Below are positions 1 through 11,667 of a stretch of DNA of 64,000 bases, in pieces. Positions within the stretch are counted from its first letter, which is position 1, and the number at the start of each line of letters is the position of its first letter. Source of the DNA: Mesostigma viride (lineage: Eukaryota; Streptophyta; Mesostigmatophyceae; Mesostigmatales; Mesostigmataceae); assembly GCA_009746045.1 (NCBI GenBank), contig RPFO01000715.1:409449-473448 (forward strand). The letters are read 5' to 3'. The notes beneath the pieces were generated by a model, which worked only from the letters and a program-made list of their open reading frames with translations, was not told where the DNA came from and made no database searches. The position numbers were made by a program, and so were the translations under genes.

Positions 1-2085
1 CCTGCCCTGTCCTCATCCTTGTCCTCTTCGCTGCCCTGTCCTCATCCTTGTCTTCTTCCCTGCCCTGTCCTCATCCTTGTCCTCTTCGCTGCCCTGTCCT
101 CATCCTTGTCTTCTTCCCTGCCCTGTCCTCATCCTTGTCTTCTTCCCTGCCCTGTCCTCATCCTTGTCTTCTTCCCTGCCCTGTCCTCATCCTTGTCTTC
201 TTCCCTGCCCTGGCCTCATCCTTGTCTTCTTCCCTGCCCTGTTCTCATCCTTGTCTTCTTCCCTGCCCTGTCCTCATCCTTGTCGTCTTCCCTGCCCTGT
301 TCTCGTCCTTACCTCTTCCCTGCCCTGTCCTCGTCCTTACCTCTTCCCTGCCCTGTCCTCATCCTTGTCTTCTTCCCTTCCCTGTCCTCATCCTTGTCTT
401 TCTCCCTGCCCTGTCCTCATCCTTGTCTTCTTCCCTGCCCTGTCCTCATCCTTGTCGTCTTCCCTGCCCTGTCCTCATCCTTACCTCTTCCCTGCCCTGT
501 CCTCATCCTTGTCTTCTTCCCTGCCCTGTCCTCATCCTTACCTCTTCCCTGCCCTGTCCTCATCCTTGTCTTCTTCCCTGCCCTGTCCTCGTCCTTCCTC
601 TTCCCTGCCCTGTCCTCATCCTTGTCATCTTCCCTGCCCTGTCCTCATCCTTGTCTTCTTCCCTGCCCTGTCCTCATCCTTGTCGTCTTCCCTGCCCTGT
701 CCTCATCCTTACCTCTTCCCTGCCCTGTCCTCATCCTTGTCTTCTTCCCTGCCCTGGCCTCATCCTTGTCCTCTTCCCTGCCCTGTCGTCATCCTTGTCC
801 GCTTCCCTGCCCTGTCGTCATCCTTGTCTTCTTCCCTGCCCTGTTCTCATCCTTGTCTTCTTCCCTGCTCTGTTCTCATCCTTGTCTTCTTCCCTGCCCT
901 GTCCTCATCCTTGTCTTCTTCCCTGCCCTGGCCTCATCCTTACCTCTTCCCTGCCCTGTCCTCATCCTTGTCTTCTTCCCTGCCCTGTCCTCATCCTTGT
1001 CTTCTTCCCTGCCCTGTCCTCATCCTTGTCTTCTTCCCTGCTCTGTCCTCATTCTTGTCTTCTTCCCTGCCCTGTCCTCATCCTTGTCTTCTTCCCTGCC
1101 CTGTCCTCATCCTTGTCTTCTTCCCTGCCCTGGCCTCATCCTTGTCTTCTTCCCTGCCCTGTCCTCATCCTTGTCTTCTTCCCTGCCCTGGCCTCATCCT
1201 TGTCTTCTTCCCTGCCCTGTCCTCATCCTTGTCTTCTTCCCTGCCCTGTCCTCATCCTTGTCTTCTTCCCTGCCCTGTCCTCATCCTTGTCGTCTTCCCT
1301 GCCCTGGCCTCATCCTTGTCTTCTTCCCTGCCCTGTCCTCATCCTTGTCTTCTTCCCTGCCCTGTCCTCATCCTTGTCGTCTTCCCTGCCCTGTCCTCAT
1401 CCTTACCTCTTCCCTGCCCTGTCCTCATCCTTGTCTTCTTCCCTGCCCTGTCCTCATCCTTGTCTTCTTCCCTGCCCTGTCCTCATCCTTACCTCTTCCC
1501 TGCCCTGTCCTCATCCTTGTCTTCTTCCCTGCCCTGTCCTCATCCTTGTCTTCTTCCCTGCCCTGGCCTCATCCTTGTCTTCTTCACTGCCCTGGCCTCA
1601 TCCTTGTCTTCTTCCCTGCCCTGGCCTCATCCTTGTCTTCTTCCCTGCCCTGTCCTCATCCTTGTCTTCTTCCCTGCTCTGTCCTCATCCTTGTCGTCTT
1701 CCCTGCCCTGTCCTCGTCCTTACCTCTTCCCTGCCCTGTCCTCATCCTTGTCTTCTTCCCTGCCCTGTCCTCATCCTTGTCTTCTTCCCTGCCCTGTCCT
1801 CATCCTTGTCTTCTTCCCTGCCCTGTCCTCATCCTTGTCTTCTTCCCTGCCCTGTCCTCATCCTTGTCTTCTTCCCTGCCCTGTCCTCATCCTTGTCTTC
1901 TTCCCTGCCCTGTCCTCATCCTTGTCTTCTTCCTGCCCTGTCCTCATTCTTGTCTTCTTCCCTGCCCTGGCCTCATCCTTGTCTTCTTCCCTGCCCTGGC
2001 CTCATCCTTGTCTTCTTCCCTGCCCTGTCCTCATCCTTGTCTTCTTCCTGCCCTGTCCTCATCCTCGTCGTCTTCGTTGCCCTAT
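1..2085. repeat. 29-bp minisatellite, about 70 copies, in the first visible Rab intron
   Basis: The whole stretch is a head-to-tail array of a pyrimidine-rich 29-bp unit built around CCCTGCCCTG and TCCTCATCCTTG. Variant units of 28 bp (ACCTCTTCC in place of the longer form) and single-base variants (TGGCC, GTCGTC, GTTCTC) are interspersed. Because 29 is not a multiple of 3 and the unit lacks stops, all three forward frames stay open and produce meaningless repeat peptides. It ends just before the splice acceptor of the P-loop exon at 2113, so it is read as intron. It continues past the left edge of the window. Confidence 0.95.
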
Positions 2086-2112
2086 TCTTGCGTGCCACCC
2101 CCATGCGCGCAG

Positions 2113-5100
2113 CTGGTCCTCCTGGGAGACAGCGGTGTGGGCAAGAGCTGCATCGTGATGCGCTTTGTGCGGGGGCAGTTTGACCCTTCTTCCAAGGTAG
2201 GCCCTGCCTCGCCACTTTCGTAATTTCTTCTGACGTCAGTCCTATCTGACTACTAGGGAGCCGCGCCCGTCCTGGACATGTTTGTCTTGTGCTACCTCGT
2301 TAACTATGTCAAGTCCTAAGGAAAGTCCTACATGTAGATGATGATGTTGAGGCTTGACACCGTCTGACGTGAGTGAACATGGCACGGGTTTGTTCCTCAC
2401 GAACACCCCTTTTTAATGATGTGTTTGATAACCCAGCAGAACGTTGTCTTAATGCCAGTTTGTGTGCCCGGATGGCAATTAGGACAGGTGTATGGAAATG
2501 GCATGCCTATGCGCATGACACGCAAGTACTTACTTTATGGCAATGCCGTCGGCATGGAATCAGAACAGCGACATGGAATCAGAACAGCGACAATGGTTTG
2601 GTCGGTGTGGGAAAGATACTCGTGGCATGAGGCAGTTCTAGTGGCAGCCCTGAGTGAAATCGCGACCAGAGAGGGTCACATAGCAGGGCAGAGGATGGGG
2701 AACACAGCTGTGGCCACAGCCACGAGCGACATGCTAGGAGAAAGCTGGCTCGCTGCATGTGCTTCCCAGCACGCTGGGATGAAGCGGCGCAGTGTCGCTG
2801 CGTGTGCAACCCAACACGCTGGGATGAAGCGGACACTCTCGCTACGGCTGCTATCCCCCACGGCAAACACCTGTGTGATCCCTTTCTCGTCAAAGCATGC
2901 TCACTCATCGTGTCCACTCGGTCGCACATATGCCCGCCTGCAGGTCACGGTGGGGGCCGCGTTCCTGTCACAAGCGGTGGCGCTGCCGGACATGCCAACC
3001 GTCAAGTTTGAAATATGGGACACGGCGGGGCAGGAGAGGTGTGTGCCATCCATACTTTATATACAGAACCGACCTGGCGCGTGCGTAGATGGCTTATCTG
3101 GGAAGCGTGTGCGCGGGATTTGCTTTTTGCCCATGCTATTTGCCCATGCTATTTTCCCATGCTATTTGCCCATGCTATTTGCCCATGTCTGTAGTCATTG
3201 TCGCTGTTACCATTGTTGCTTGTCTTTACTGTGCTGGGTGTCTCTTTTGCCATGGTATGTGCCTCCTGTGAGTGCCTGCACGGTAATGGACAAGGAGCAG
3301 GAGGTTGCTGGCTGGTGGCAGCCATGCCCAAGCCGGATGTGGGCAAGAAAATTATATATGATGGGTTCATTCTGCAAGCATATATTGGAGAGGCACTGAG
3401 GTACTGAGCGAGGCGGCGAGGGGGCAGGGGGTGGTGGTGGGTGGGGTTGGGAGGGGGGTGTGGGGGGGTTGTAAACCGGTGCGTTATGCATGGTAGAGTA
3501 GTCCACCCGTGTCTGCCCCCCTATTGAATATTGCCCTTTCCGCACTTGCCAATCTTCCGTACCCTGCACACTACCTTTTGTCACCCAACCCGTTTGCCAC
3601 AATCCGCTTTACTGACACAATGGCACCCCATGACTTTTCAGGTGACCCTTCCCTGCCACGACGGTCATTGTCTCGGCATGAACATCGCGCCCCCTGGTGG
3701 TTTCGGCCCAGGATGTCTGCTGTGATTTGGGTGCCTAGGATATGGTCACACGGCATGCCCACCTAGCTACTTGCATCACACACGGTATGCCCACCTAGCT
3801 ACTTGCATCACACACGGTATGCCCACCTAGCTACTTGCATCACACACGGTATGCCCACCTAGCTACTGGCATCACACACGGTATGCCCACCTAGCTACTT
3901 GCATCACACACGGTATGCCCACCTAGCTACTTGCATCACACACGGTATGCCCACCTAGCTACTGGCATCACACACGGTATACCCACCTAGCTACTTGCAT
4001 TACATGGACAGACGGTTACTGCAACTCGGTTGTCTTACTATACCATCATCGACCAGTTGATGTTGTTTTACTACCATCATCAACCCGGCAAGGATGGAGA
4101 TCCATTCATTCATGACCAAGCGGTTGTCAACAAGCCTACACAAAGCGGATCAGAATGCGCTACGCCAAACTGAACGGAAATTGTTATTCACCAATACTTG
4201 GTTTCCAATGGCTCATCTCCAAGTCATCTCCCTTGCTTCTGCTATCCCCCGCAGGTACGCCTCGCTGGCGCCGCTCTACTACCGGGGCGCGTCGGCCGCG
4301 ATCGTCGCGTACGACATCACGTCGCGCGAGTCATTTGCCAAGGCGCACTTCTGGGTCAAGGTGCGCGAGCTGGTCACGAACGAGTCCCTGTAGTTACTCA
4401 TGTTGGGGTGAATGGTCCATGGATAGGCTGGCTCGCCTGTCTGGCTCGCCTGACTAGCTCGACTGACTAGCTCTCCTGACAGCTAGCCTGACTAGCTGGA
4501 CTGACTAGCTCTCCTGACAGCTCGCCTGACTAGCTGGCCTGACTAGCTCGCCTGACTAGCTCAACTGACTGGCTAGACTGACCGCATGTCATGTGATTGC
4601 GCATGGATGAAACGAGGAGAAGGAACAAAAAAAGGAAAAGTGCGAAACGTCAACCTCCCCAACACGACCATCCATCCATGTATTCTTGTTTCTCCCATCC
4701 ATCCATGCAACCGCGCGCTGCACGAATAAAAAACAGCCGCCCAGTTGTGGGTAATCCATCGGCCAACCACATGTTCCCTGACACACGTAGGCACACAGGC
4801 CTTTTGCCAGTGCACCTGTTGAGGTCACCCGTGCTCCGTGATGTATGAGTCATGCTCAAGCGCTGGACTGTTCGTGTCACGCATGCAAGCCAGCACACCA
4901 GTCCCAGCAGGGTGGTTTTCAGGGTATTCAGGCTCTTTTTTTTCTTTTTTCTTGTTTTGCTTTTTGGCAGGTCGATGCAAGTAGTTGTGTTCCCGGTGTC
5001 CCACATGTGGCATGGCTTGATGGTACACACATGCCGCAGTGACCAGCGCGGCTGCAGTGGCAGGTGGCGCCATAGCCTGTGCCAGCTCCCTGGCCTCTGG

Positions 5101-8081
5101 CATGAGGGTCAATCTAAACCATCATCCCATTCTTGTTGCAGTGCGTGGTGCACCCTTTCATGTCTGCCAGTGACAATCTAGTGGTTACGTAAGCACTTTC
5201 TATTCTCCCCCCCTTCCCCCCTTCCCCCCTTCCCCCTTCCCCTTCCCCCTTCCCCCCTTCCCCCCTTCCCCCTTCCCCCTTCCCCCTTCCCCCTTCCCCC
5301 TTCCCCCCTTCCCCCCTTCCCCCTTCCCCCTTCCCCCCTTCCCCCTTCCCTTCCCCCCTTCCCCCTTCCCCCCTTCCCCTCCCCCTTCCCCCTTCCCCCT
5401 TCCCCCTTCCCCTTCCCCTTCCCCCCTTCCCCCTTCCCCCTTCCCCCTTCCCCCTTCCCCCTTCCCCCCTTCCCCCTTCCCCCTTCCCCCTTCCCCCCTT
5501 CCCCCTCCCCTTCCCCCTTCCCCCCTCCCCTTCCCCCTTCCCCCTTCCCCCTTCCCCCTTCCCCCTTCCCCCCTCCCCCTCCCCCCTTCCCCCTTTCCCC
5601 CTTCCCCTTCCCCCCTTCCCCCTTCCCCTTCTCCCCCCTTCCCCTTCCCCCTTCCCCCTTCCCTTCCCCCTTCCCTCCCCCCTTCCCCTTCCCCCCTTCC
5701 CCCTTCCCCCTTCCCCCCTTCCCCTTCCCCTTCCCCCCTTCCCCCCTTCCCCCTTCCCCCTTCCCCCCTTCCCTTCCCCCCTTCCCCCTTCCCCCTTCCC
5801 CCCTTCCCTTCCCCCCTCCCCCTTCCCCCCTTCCCCCTTCCCCCTCCCCTTCCCCCTTCCCCCTTCCCCCTTCCCTTCCCCCTTCCCCCCTTCCCCCCTT
5901 CCCCCTTCCCCCTTCCCCCTTCCCCCTTCCCCCTTCCCTTCCCCTTCCCCTTCCCCTTCCCCCTCCCCCTTCCCCCTTCCCCCCTCCCCCCTTCCCCCTT
6001 CCCCCTTCCCCCTCCCCCCTTCCCCTTCCCCCCTTCCCCCCTTCCCCCCTTCCCCCTTCCCCCTTCCCCCCTTCCCTTCCCCCTTCCCCCCTTCCCCCCT
6101 TCCCTTCCCCTTCCCCCCCTTCCCCCTTCCCCTTCCCCCCCTTCCCCCTTCCCCCCTTCCCCTCCCTTCCCCTCCCCCTTCCCCCCTCCCCTTCCCCCTT
6201 CCCCCTTCCCCCCCTTCGCCCCTCCCCCTTCCCCCTTCCCCCTTCCCCCTTCCCCCCTTCCCCCCTTCCTTCCCCCCTTCCCCCTTCCCCCTTCCCCCTT
6301 CCCCCTTCCCCTTCCCCTTCCCTCCCTTCCCCCTTCCCCCTTCCCCCTTCCCCCTTCCCCCTTCCCCCTTCCCCCTTCCCCCTTCCCCCTTCCCCCTTCC
6401 CCCCTTCCCCCTTCCCCCTTCCCCCCTTCCCCCTTCCCCCCTTCCCCCTTCCCCCCTTCCCCCCTTCCCCCCTTCCCCCTTCCCCCCTTCCCCCCTTCCC
6501 CCCTTCCCCCCTTCCCCCCTTCCCCCTTCCCCCCTCATCTGCCCATCCACACCTTGCCTTCTCCTTGCTTATTCCCGGCCCCTTCCAACCCCTTTGCCAT
6601 CGTTGCCTCCTCCTCACCCTAGGCCTGACCCGATTGGCCCCCCTGCCTCTTTCTTCTTTCCCTCGCTGCTTTCCTTCCCCACCCCTCATTATGTGCCTGG
6701 TTGCCATCTTGCTCCCTACCCCTCCCCTCCCTCTTCCTTGGCCGCACATCCGTCTCTCATGTATCCCTCCGTCACACATGCCTCGCTGCCTCTCCCTCTG
6801 GCACGCATCCCTCGCTGCCTCTCCCCTCTGGCACGCATGCCTCGCTGCTCCTGCTCTCTGGCATGCATCCCTCGCTGCCTCTCACCTTGCTGGCGTGCCA
6901 CGTCCTGTGTGTTTCTCGTGCATCTCATCGCCGTGCGTCCCGCGTGGTCCAGGAGCTGCAAAAGCACGGCGGCCCAGGCCTCATCATTGCACTGGTGGGC
7001 AACAAGGTGGACCTGGCTGATAAGCGCAAGGTGTCGCTGGAGGTGCGTAAGGGTCAGGGGTGGGTCCAGGGAATCCGGGTGTTGACGAACAACAACAATG
7101 ATCATGATCATCAGCATGTTTTTTAAGTGTTAGTCACAAGCGTTGTGTGTGATGTTGATAGCCACACACGGTGACGTGAACAGCAGACACCCGTGGAGTA
7201 GGCGCACCTGTGTGCGTGCCTGCATGTGCCGTGGAAGCCAACGCATCCAGCGCCCTGCTAGTAGTCAAAACGGCTCCCCTCTGATGGACTGGGGGTGTAC
7301 CGGGGTCTGCTGGTAATGGTGGTCGTAGGTTACCATTGAGACATGTGTGTTTTCATATAAGAAACATTTATGTCGTGATATTGCGAAATATTTGTGTTAC
7401 AATAATGAGAAAGATGTGGGCATAGAATGTGACTGCACCGTGCTGGCAGGGTCATCAACCCCTCCCATGCACAGTGTGATTTGGCCGTTTTAATTGTGTA
7501 ACTCCACTTCCCTTGTGGATCTCCAGACGTGCCACTGGTTGCCCATTATGAACACGGCTGGGCACCCTAGCGGCACCACAGCCTGGCTATGGGCATGGAC
7601 GTGTACATGGAGTGGATCGGCAAAGTTTTTGGCTTGACAGATGGCCTGTCCTCTCAAGCTCCTCGTGCCATTCATCCATCATTTCATCCCTCAGGCCAAT
7701 TTTGCAATTTGAGTGGTACATCAACTCCTGGCATCCTTGACAGGGCAGCGCTGCCTGGGAACGCTTTACGAAGGGTGGACCCAGGGGAGGGTCCGAAGCC
7801 AATGTGCAATGAAACAAGCCTGATCTCGGCCGGTCCTGTTATTTGCACGTGTCCCGCTGCAAACCTACTGCGCACCGTGTCACCCCACTCCCTGCTGTGG
7901 CTCTTGTCCGCAGGACGCCGAGGCGTATGCCGGTGTCAACGCGTCGCTGTATATGGAGACATCGGCCAAGACGAGCCAGGGTGTGCAGCCGCTGTTTGAG
8001 CAAATTGCACGCATGCTGTTGCAGGCGGCGGGCACGGGCGCGCCGACCGCGGCTCAGCCTGTCGTGGGGCGGGCAGGATGA
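2113..8081 (+). CDS. RABF1: Rab5-class small GTPase, ARA6/RABF1-like (5' partial, five exons visible)
   Basis: Exons 2113-2196, 2944-3038, 4255-4360, 6953-7042 and 7914-8081 join in frame with GT-AG borders. They give the G domain: P-loop GDSGVGKS, switch I region [37 protein letters not shown] and ETSAK. This is a GTP-binding switch acting on endosomal membranes. The sequence is of Rab5 type ([29 protein letters not shown]). The protein ends [12 protein letters not shown] followed by TGA, with no cysteine to prenylate. That is how plant ARA6 ends, and ARA6 is instead anchored by N-myristoylation. The N-terminal exon lies left of the window, so an N-terminal Met-Gly cannot be checked. Introns are 0.75 to 2.6 kb and full of tandem repeats. 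A C-terminal exon missed here is the main alternative, but no donor site precedes the stop. Confidence 0.9.
2760..2852. repeat. Imperfect tandem duplication in Rab intron
   Basis: Two copies of a segment containing ACGCTGGGATGAAGCGG (near 2771 and 2815) about 44 bp apart, in the intron between the P-loop exon and the switch I exon. Confidence 0.7.
3118..3190. repeat. 14-bp tandem repeat
   Basis: About five copies of TGCCCATGCTATTT in the intron after the WDTAGQE exon. A G-rich stretch on the + strand at 3419-3472 follows in the same intron and could form G-quadruplexes. Confidence 0.8.
3755..4003. repeat. 32-bp minisatellite, eight copies
   Basis: Eight near-identical 32-bp units containing CCCACCTAGCTACTTGCATC. 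The period was measured from the spacing of CACGGTAT (3781, 3813 and onward). It is intronic in the Rab gene. Confidence 0.9.
4432..4578. repeat. Short tandem repeat of CTGACTAGCTCGC type
   Basis: Degenerate 12- to 14-bp units (CTGACTAGCT followed by CGC, GGA, CTC or GGC) at the 5' end of the fourth Rab intron. Confidence 0.8.
5203..6535. repeat. 1.33 kb pure polypyrimidine tract in Rab intron
   Basis: Every base on the + strand is C or T except one G at 6218. Most of it is CCCCCTT with CCCCCCTT, CCCCTT and CCCTT variants. The complementary strand is G-runs separated by AA. It lies in the 2.6 kb intron between the exons ending 4360 and starting 6953. The sense transcript therefore carries an extreme pyrimidine run about 420 nt upstream of the acceptor. 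Confidence 0.97.
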
Positions 8082-8159
8082 TGCTCACAATGCCAGCGCA
8101 AGGATGGCTCTTTTGTCACTCTTGATCAACTCCGTCCATGGGACGACTTAGTTGAGTGC

Positions 8160-8320
8160 ATAGTGTATGATACATAAGTAAGTAAGTAAGTGTGTGAACA
8201 TGCACTGAAGGCATGCCACGGAGTACCGGATGAGGTGCTTTTCTACGCGGATACTTCACCCGCGAAGGCAAGTTGCGCGACTCACTCGCCCAGGTCTAAG
8301 TAAGTAAGTAAGTAAGTACT
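8160..8320 (-). repeat. Two (TTAC)n tails and 3' end pieces of dispersed family C
   Basis: AAGTAAGTAAGTAAGT at about 8174 and again at 8298 each precede a copy of the family C 3' end (GTGTGTCATGCGCATGG, CATGCCACGGAGTACC), read on the minus strand. The first copy is very short. The second belongs to the long copy that follows. Confidence 0.7.
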
Positions 8321-8935
8321 TGTGTGTCATGCGCATGGGCCTGCCACAGAGTACTATGCTAATCTTATTAGAAAAATAGTTACACGACAGGTACGCATAT
8401 CGTCTGCATCATGCCCATATAGTCACTAGAGGGGGATATAATCCTCATCTGAGCTGTCCTCTACTGTAATTGCAGATGAGGCGGTAGTGTAGCGGCTATC
8501 CTCAGGGGCAATACGTACCTCCACCGGCCTGCGGACTTCTACCCTGCATTCTAGCCATGGGCCGCGGGACCCGTGGGGAGAAAACAGGAGCATGCCCCAC
8601 AGGAAGGTGCTTATCGCAGACGGCAGCCCATGCATTTCTCCTTGTCTATCGTAGCCCTGGGCGCAGGGTACAGATAATCCCAGAAGCTGTGCATCCTCAG
8701 CCCAGGTCTGGAGTCGCAGATAGCAACTCCGCATCGTACGGACTATCCGAGACGACTGTACCCTCGGCCATGATGGTACGGGTGTACGTGGGGGTAGGTT
8801 GCATGCTAACCCCCGATAGCCCAGGAGAATTCTCGGGACCGGAGCCTGAGGGGTTTTAGGGGCATACCCAGCTAGCTCTAGAGGGTTCACCCATGCACAA
8901 ACCCGTATATAAGAAAGTACTTGTGTGTCATGCAC
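8286..8935 (-). mobile_element. Dispersed family C element, 3' part with open frame
   Basis: On the minus strand an open frame of 169 codons ends at 8426 with the acidic tail SSAITVEDSSDEDYIPL. About 110 bases of noncoding 3' end follow, then TTACTTACTTAC. The same order is seen on the + strand at 33613-34015 and 60080-60430. The start is arbitrary because the copy is truncated. The protein matches no family I recognise. A non-LTR retroelement is suggested by 5' truncation and a microsatellite tail. Confidence 0.65.
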
Positions 8936-9110
8936 AAAGGCAAGCCAGGGAGTAAGTACTATGCTAATCTAATTAGACAAATAATGACACAAAAGTTCAG
9001 ACAATTCAATTAAACATCGTCCAGTGTAAGCAAGTAAGTGAGTATATACTTGCGTGTCATGCGCGTAGGCATGCCACGGAGTACCATGAGCACTAATCTC
9101 ATCATTCAGA
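8895..9110 (-). repeat. Two further truncated family C 3' ends
   Basis: Segments at about 8903-8985 and 9027-9105 repeat CTTGTGTGTCATGC or CTTGCGTGTCATGC, the GGCATGCCACGGAGTAC block, and in the first the TATGCTAATCT block, read on the minus strand. They are piled next to the larger copy. Confidence 0.65.
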
Positions 9111-9359
9111 GGGGGGTGTAGCTGCTTGAGGACAAGGGCCGGCAAAGAGGAGGCGGCGGGGCATGTCGGATGGTATGGCCGGGTGACAAGAGGGAGCCCC
9201 CGCAGGCGCCCACGTGCGAAACGGACTACCTGGGCCCACCGCTCTCCGGCCTCCTGGTGGACGGCCCCCGCGATGAGTGGACCCCGCGGGAAAATGGCCG
9301 GGCTGCTGCCATGCATCTCCACCCTCCGCAACGATGCTGTCATGGGAGTGGACAATATT

Positions 9360-10125
9360 TCACCGGCCGGAGGTGGTTAAGATGCCTGAGCTTGAGCCTT
9401 TCCTCCGGGGTGCATGTTTGCGTACCGGATTTTACGATCTCGAAGGCCTCCCCCCGCCGATGTATTGGAGGACCGCTGTCCGGGTCATGCTCTACAAGGG
9501 CAAGGGGTCCGCCGCGGACACCGGCAACTACCGCGGCGTACATGCCTCCAAAGCTGCGTGCAGAAAGTCTTCATGCATCTCCTGCTGAACCGCATGCGTG
9601 CCAGCCTCGATTAACGATTCCCATTTAGGTGAGTCCCAGATGGGCTTCCGTGTTGGTCGCGATTGTGTTACATATGGTCACCATGACTGCGCGCCGCCTG
9701 ATCGAGGAAGTGCGCCGCCTGGCCCCCAGCCTCTTACCATTGCTATTGATCTTCGTGGATTTGTACACCAAGGCATTCGATATGGTTGTACAGGACGCCC
9801 TGTGGGTGATCCTCCACCTGTTCCGTGTCCCATCGTAAATTGTCGAGATCATATCCGCCAGTTCTATGAAGGGTCCCAAGCCCAGGTCCGTACCGCTGAC
9901 GGCGTCACTCAGGCATTCCCCCTGCACACCGGGGTGGCAGGGCTGTGTGCTCTCCCCATATCTATTCATCATTAATTATAATGGACTATATTATGAGGCA
10001 TGCACAAGCCCGGGTGGAGGGGCGCCCGCGCTGGGGATCGAGATCACGGAGTACACCAGCTACGGCGGGGTCGACCCACCCTACCGACTGACTCGGACTG
10101 AGCGATCTGATCTACGATGATGACA
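9360..10125 (+). pseudogene. Broken LINE reverse transcriptase (L1-like ORF2 fragment)
   Basis: Reverse transcriptase pieces appear in order but in shifting frames: YKGKGSAADTGNYRGV (about 9493), a KVFMHLLLNRMRASLD segment, ESQMGFRVGRDCVT, then LLLIFVDLYTKAFDMVVQDA (motif A, about 9750). After these come AFPLHTGV followed by a QGCVLSPYLF-like segment and a YDDDTTLV version of the YADD box near 10115. At least three frame changes make it inactive. The same regions are seen in the minus-strand copy at 41322-42270, where the box reads YADDTTLI. Confidence 0.8.
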
Positions 10126-10204
10126 CGACGCTCGTGGAGACCCCGGAATCCGCCCAACTCTGGCTAGATAGCAATTCGGTTGACACTGGAAGCGCGGGCG
10201 GTGG

Positions 10205-10300
10205 GGCTTATCAAGGAGACAACCAGCGCAGGCCGGCCAGAAATTGGGAGAATCCGGACCATCCGGTAGCTCGAGCCTGCCGTTATCTTGTCCGCGTGTT
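10205..10300 (-). repeat. Dispersed short repeat family D
   Basis: On the minus strand this contains GGTCCGGATTCTCCCAATTT, the GCCTGCGCTGGTTGTCTCC block and CTTATC. Similar blocks occur on the + strand near 44140-44220, 48795-48935 and 53738-53778. Confidence 0.6.
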
Positions 10301-10434
10301 CGAGTCGTTCAGGATGATGAAGATGAATGGTGATGGAAATGTGTATCCGTGTGCATTGAAATTATGGCTGGCTTACGTGTAGAGCGATCGCTAGATGGTG
10401 GGGCTCATGATCAGCAAGAAAACTAACGGAGGTC

Positions 10435-11088
10435 ATGACCATCGGCGCCGGCAATGATGCAGCCACAATGTCATCGTCCCAGCGCAGCCACAATGTCATC
10501 GTCAAGCACTTCGACCAGCCGGCAGGTGAGGACTCGACGACTCTTCTCACGGCATTTAAGCGCGACATTCTTGCCCCCATGCACATTACTGGTGAGCTGC
10601 GGATGTCGGCTGTCCGCCTCCCCGGCGCGCGGGGAAAGGCTGGCCCGGCACCGGCCGTGCTCCTCACCTTTAAGTACATGGCGGACCCGATGTTGTTTCT
10701 TAAAAACCGCAAGAAGCTCTCGAGGACTCACTTCACGCTGGACGACATCCGAACTGACCCTGGACCAGCAACAACGGCGACGTGAGCTATGGCCGACCTA
10801 CCTCCAGATACGGCAAAGCGCAGGGGGGAAACCGGTATACTGGAAGGGGGACGTCATCCACGTCGGCCACAAGCCTTGGCAGGCACCCCCAGTCTAGGGA
10901 TATAGCAGTAGTCTAGATTAGTAAGGCTTAGCCTACCACGCGGCCCCAGCGCATGTGCGCCCATAGTGGCCATGGATGATGATGCATTTAAGAATTTAGC
11001 CACGCCCTGCCTATGGCCATGGATGTTGCGTTAAGAATTAGCTCAGCCCTGCCTATACAGAGAGTCACTCTCTGATGACAAGCCATGC
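10435..11088 (+). mobile_element. ORF1-only L1-like element, C-terminal coding part and first half of 3' UTR
   Basis: The open frame from about 10435, shifting frame near 10765, encodes the C-terminal domain of an ORF1-type RNA-binding protein: HRLPGARGKAGPAPAVLLTF-like sequence, then a RRRELWPTYLQIRQ segment and VGHKPWQ ending near 10897. It is closely similar to 31680-32119 and 43000-43362. No ORF2 follows. A 3' UTR starts instead. That UTR (AGAGTCACTCTCTG, AAGCCATGC) stops at 11088 where a DNA transposon begins and resumes at 30048. An uninterrupted version of the junction exists on the minus strand near 30490. Confidence 0.8.
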
Positions 11089-11667
11089 CACAACGGTCCG
11101 TACCCCCGCCAAAAACGACCAACTTACTCCGTCACCAAATTGGCGCGAGATCCCGAAAATCTGGTGGGCGGGAAGGTGACGACGAGGCAAAAAGTCACGC
11201 AGCACCCATGGCGGCCGTGAAAATCATAGCGACCGTCCTGAGAACACATTGCGGACAGCGAATTCATTTTGAGCCTTCATAACTCATCTACTTCACGTAG
11301 ATATTTTTTTATCCTAAAGAAATCGGCCCATTTTTTCAGGAAAACAGAAAAAGGGCGGGCATTTTCGCGAGGTCGGGTCAGGTCCGCTGCATTTTGCAGT
11401 GGACCCCCAAAAAGTCACACCGGAAACTTATCGAAAACGGCGACAGTGCAGTTCGAGGTAAGCCGCTCCCTCGATTCTATGACTAATTCAAAAATTTTTG
11501 ACCGAAAAACTTTTTGTTAAAACGACTGCCATTGTAAATGCTGCGCTACCGCAAATTATGTTGTTGCTGGGAGGTGCTTGCGGGAGCGGTAATGGTGCAC
11601 TAACGTAAAAATATGCCACTGTTTGGTTTCTTCGAATTTGGTCGTTCCACTTTCTCAGGCCGTTTAA
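11089..11667. other. Noncoding 5' end of the CACAACGG transposon
   Basis: Holds the left terminal repeat and a 560-bp leader with no convincing coding frame. I see no internal tandem structure. Confidence 0.6.

Noticed and set aside
19..2223. Long + strand open frames of 690-734 codons, one running in frame into the Rab P-loop
   Set aside because: They come from a stop-free 29-bp repeat open in all three frames. A good splice acceptor lies at 2112 and no Rab protein has such an N-terminus, so the array is intronic.
5114..6779. Minus-strand open frames of 478 and 533 codons, all Gly/Glu/Lys/Arg
   Set aside because: Trivial translation of the polypurine strand of the intronic tract; both are open only because G-A-rich DNA lacks stops.
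9340..9980. Minus-strand open frames overlapping the RT remnant
   Set aside because: Antisense shadows; only the + strand shows RT motifs in order.
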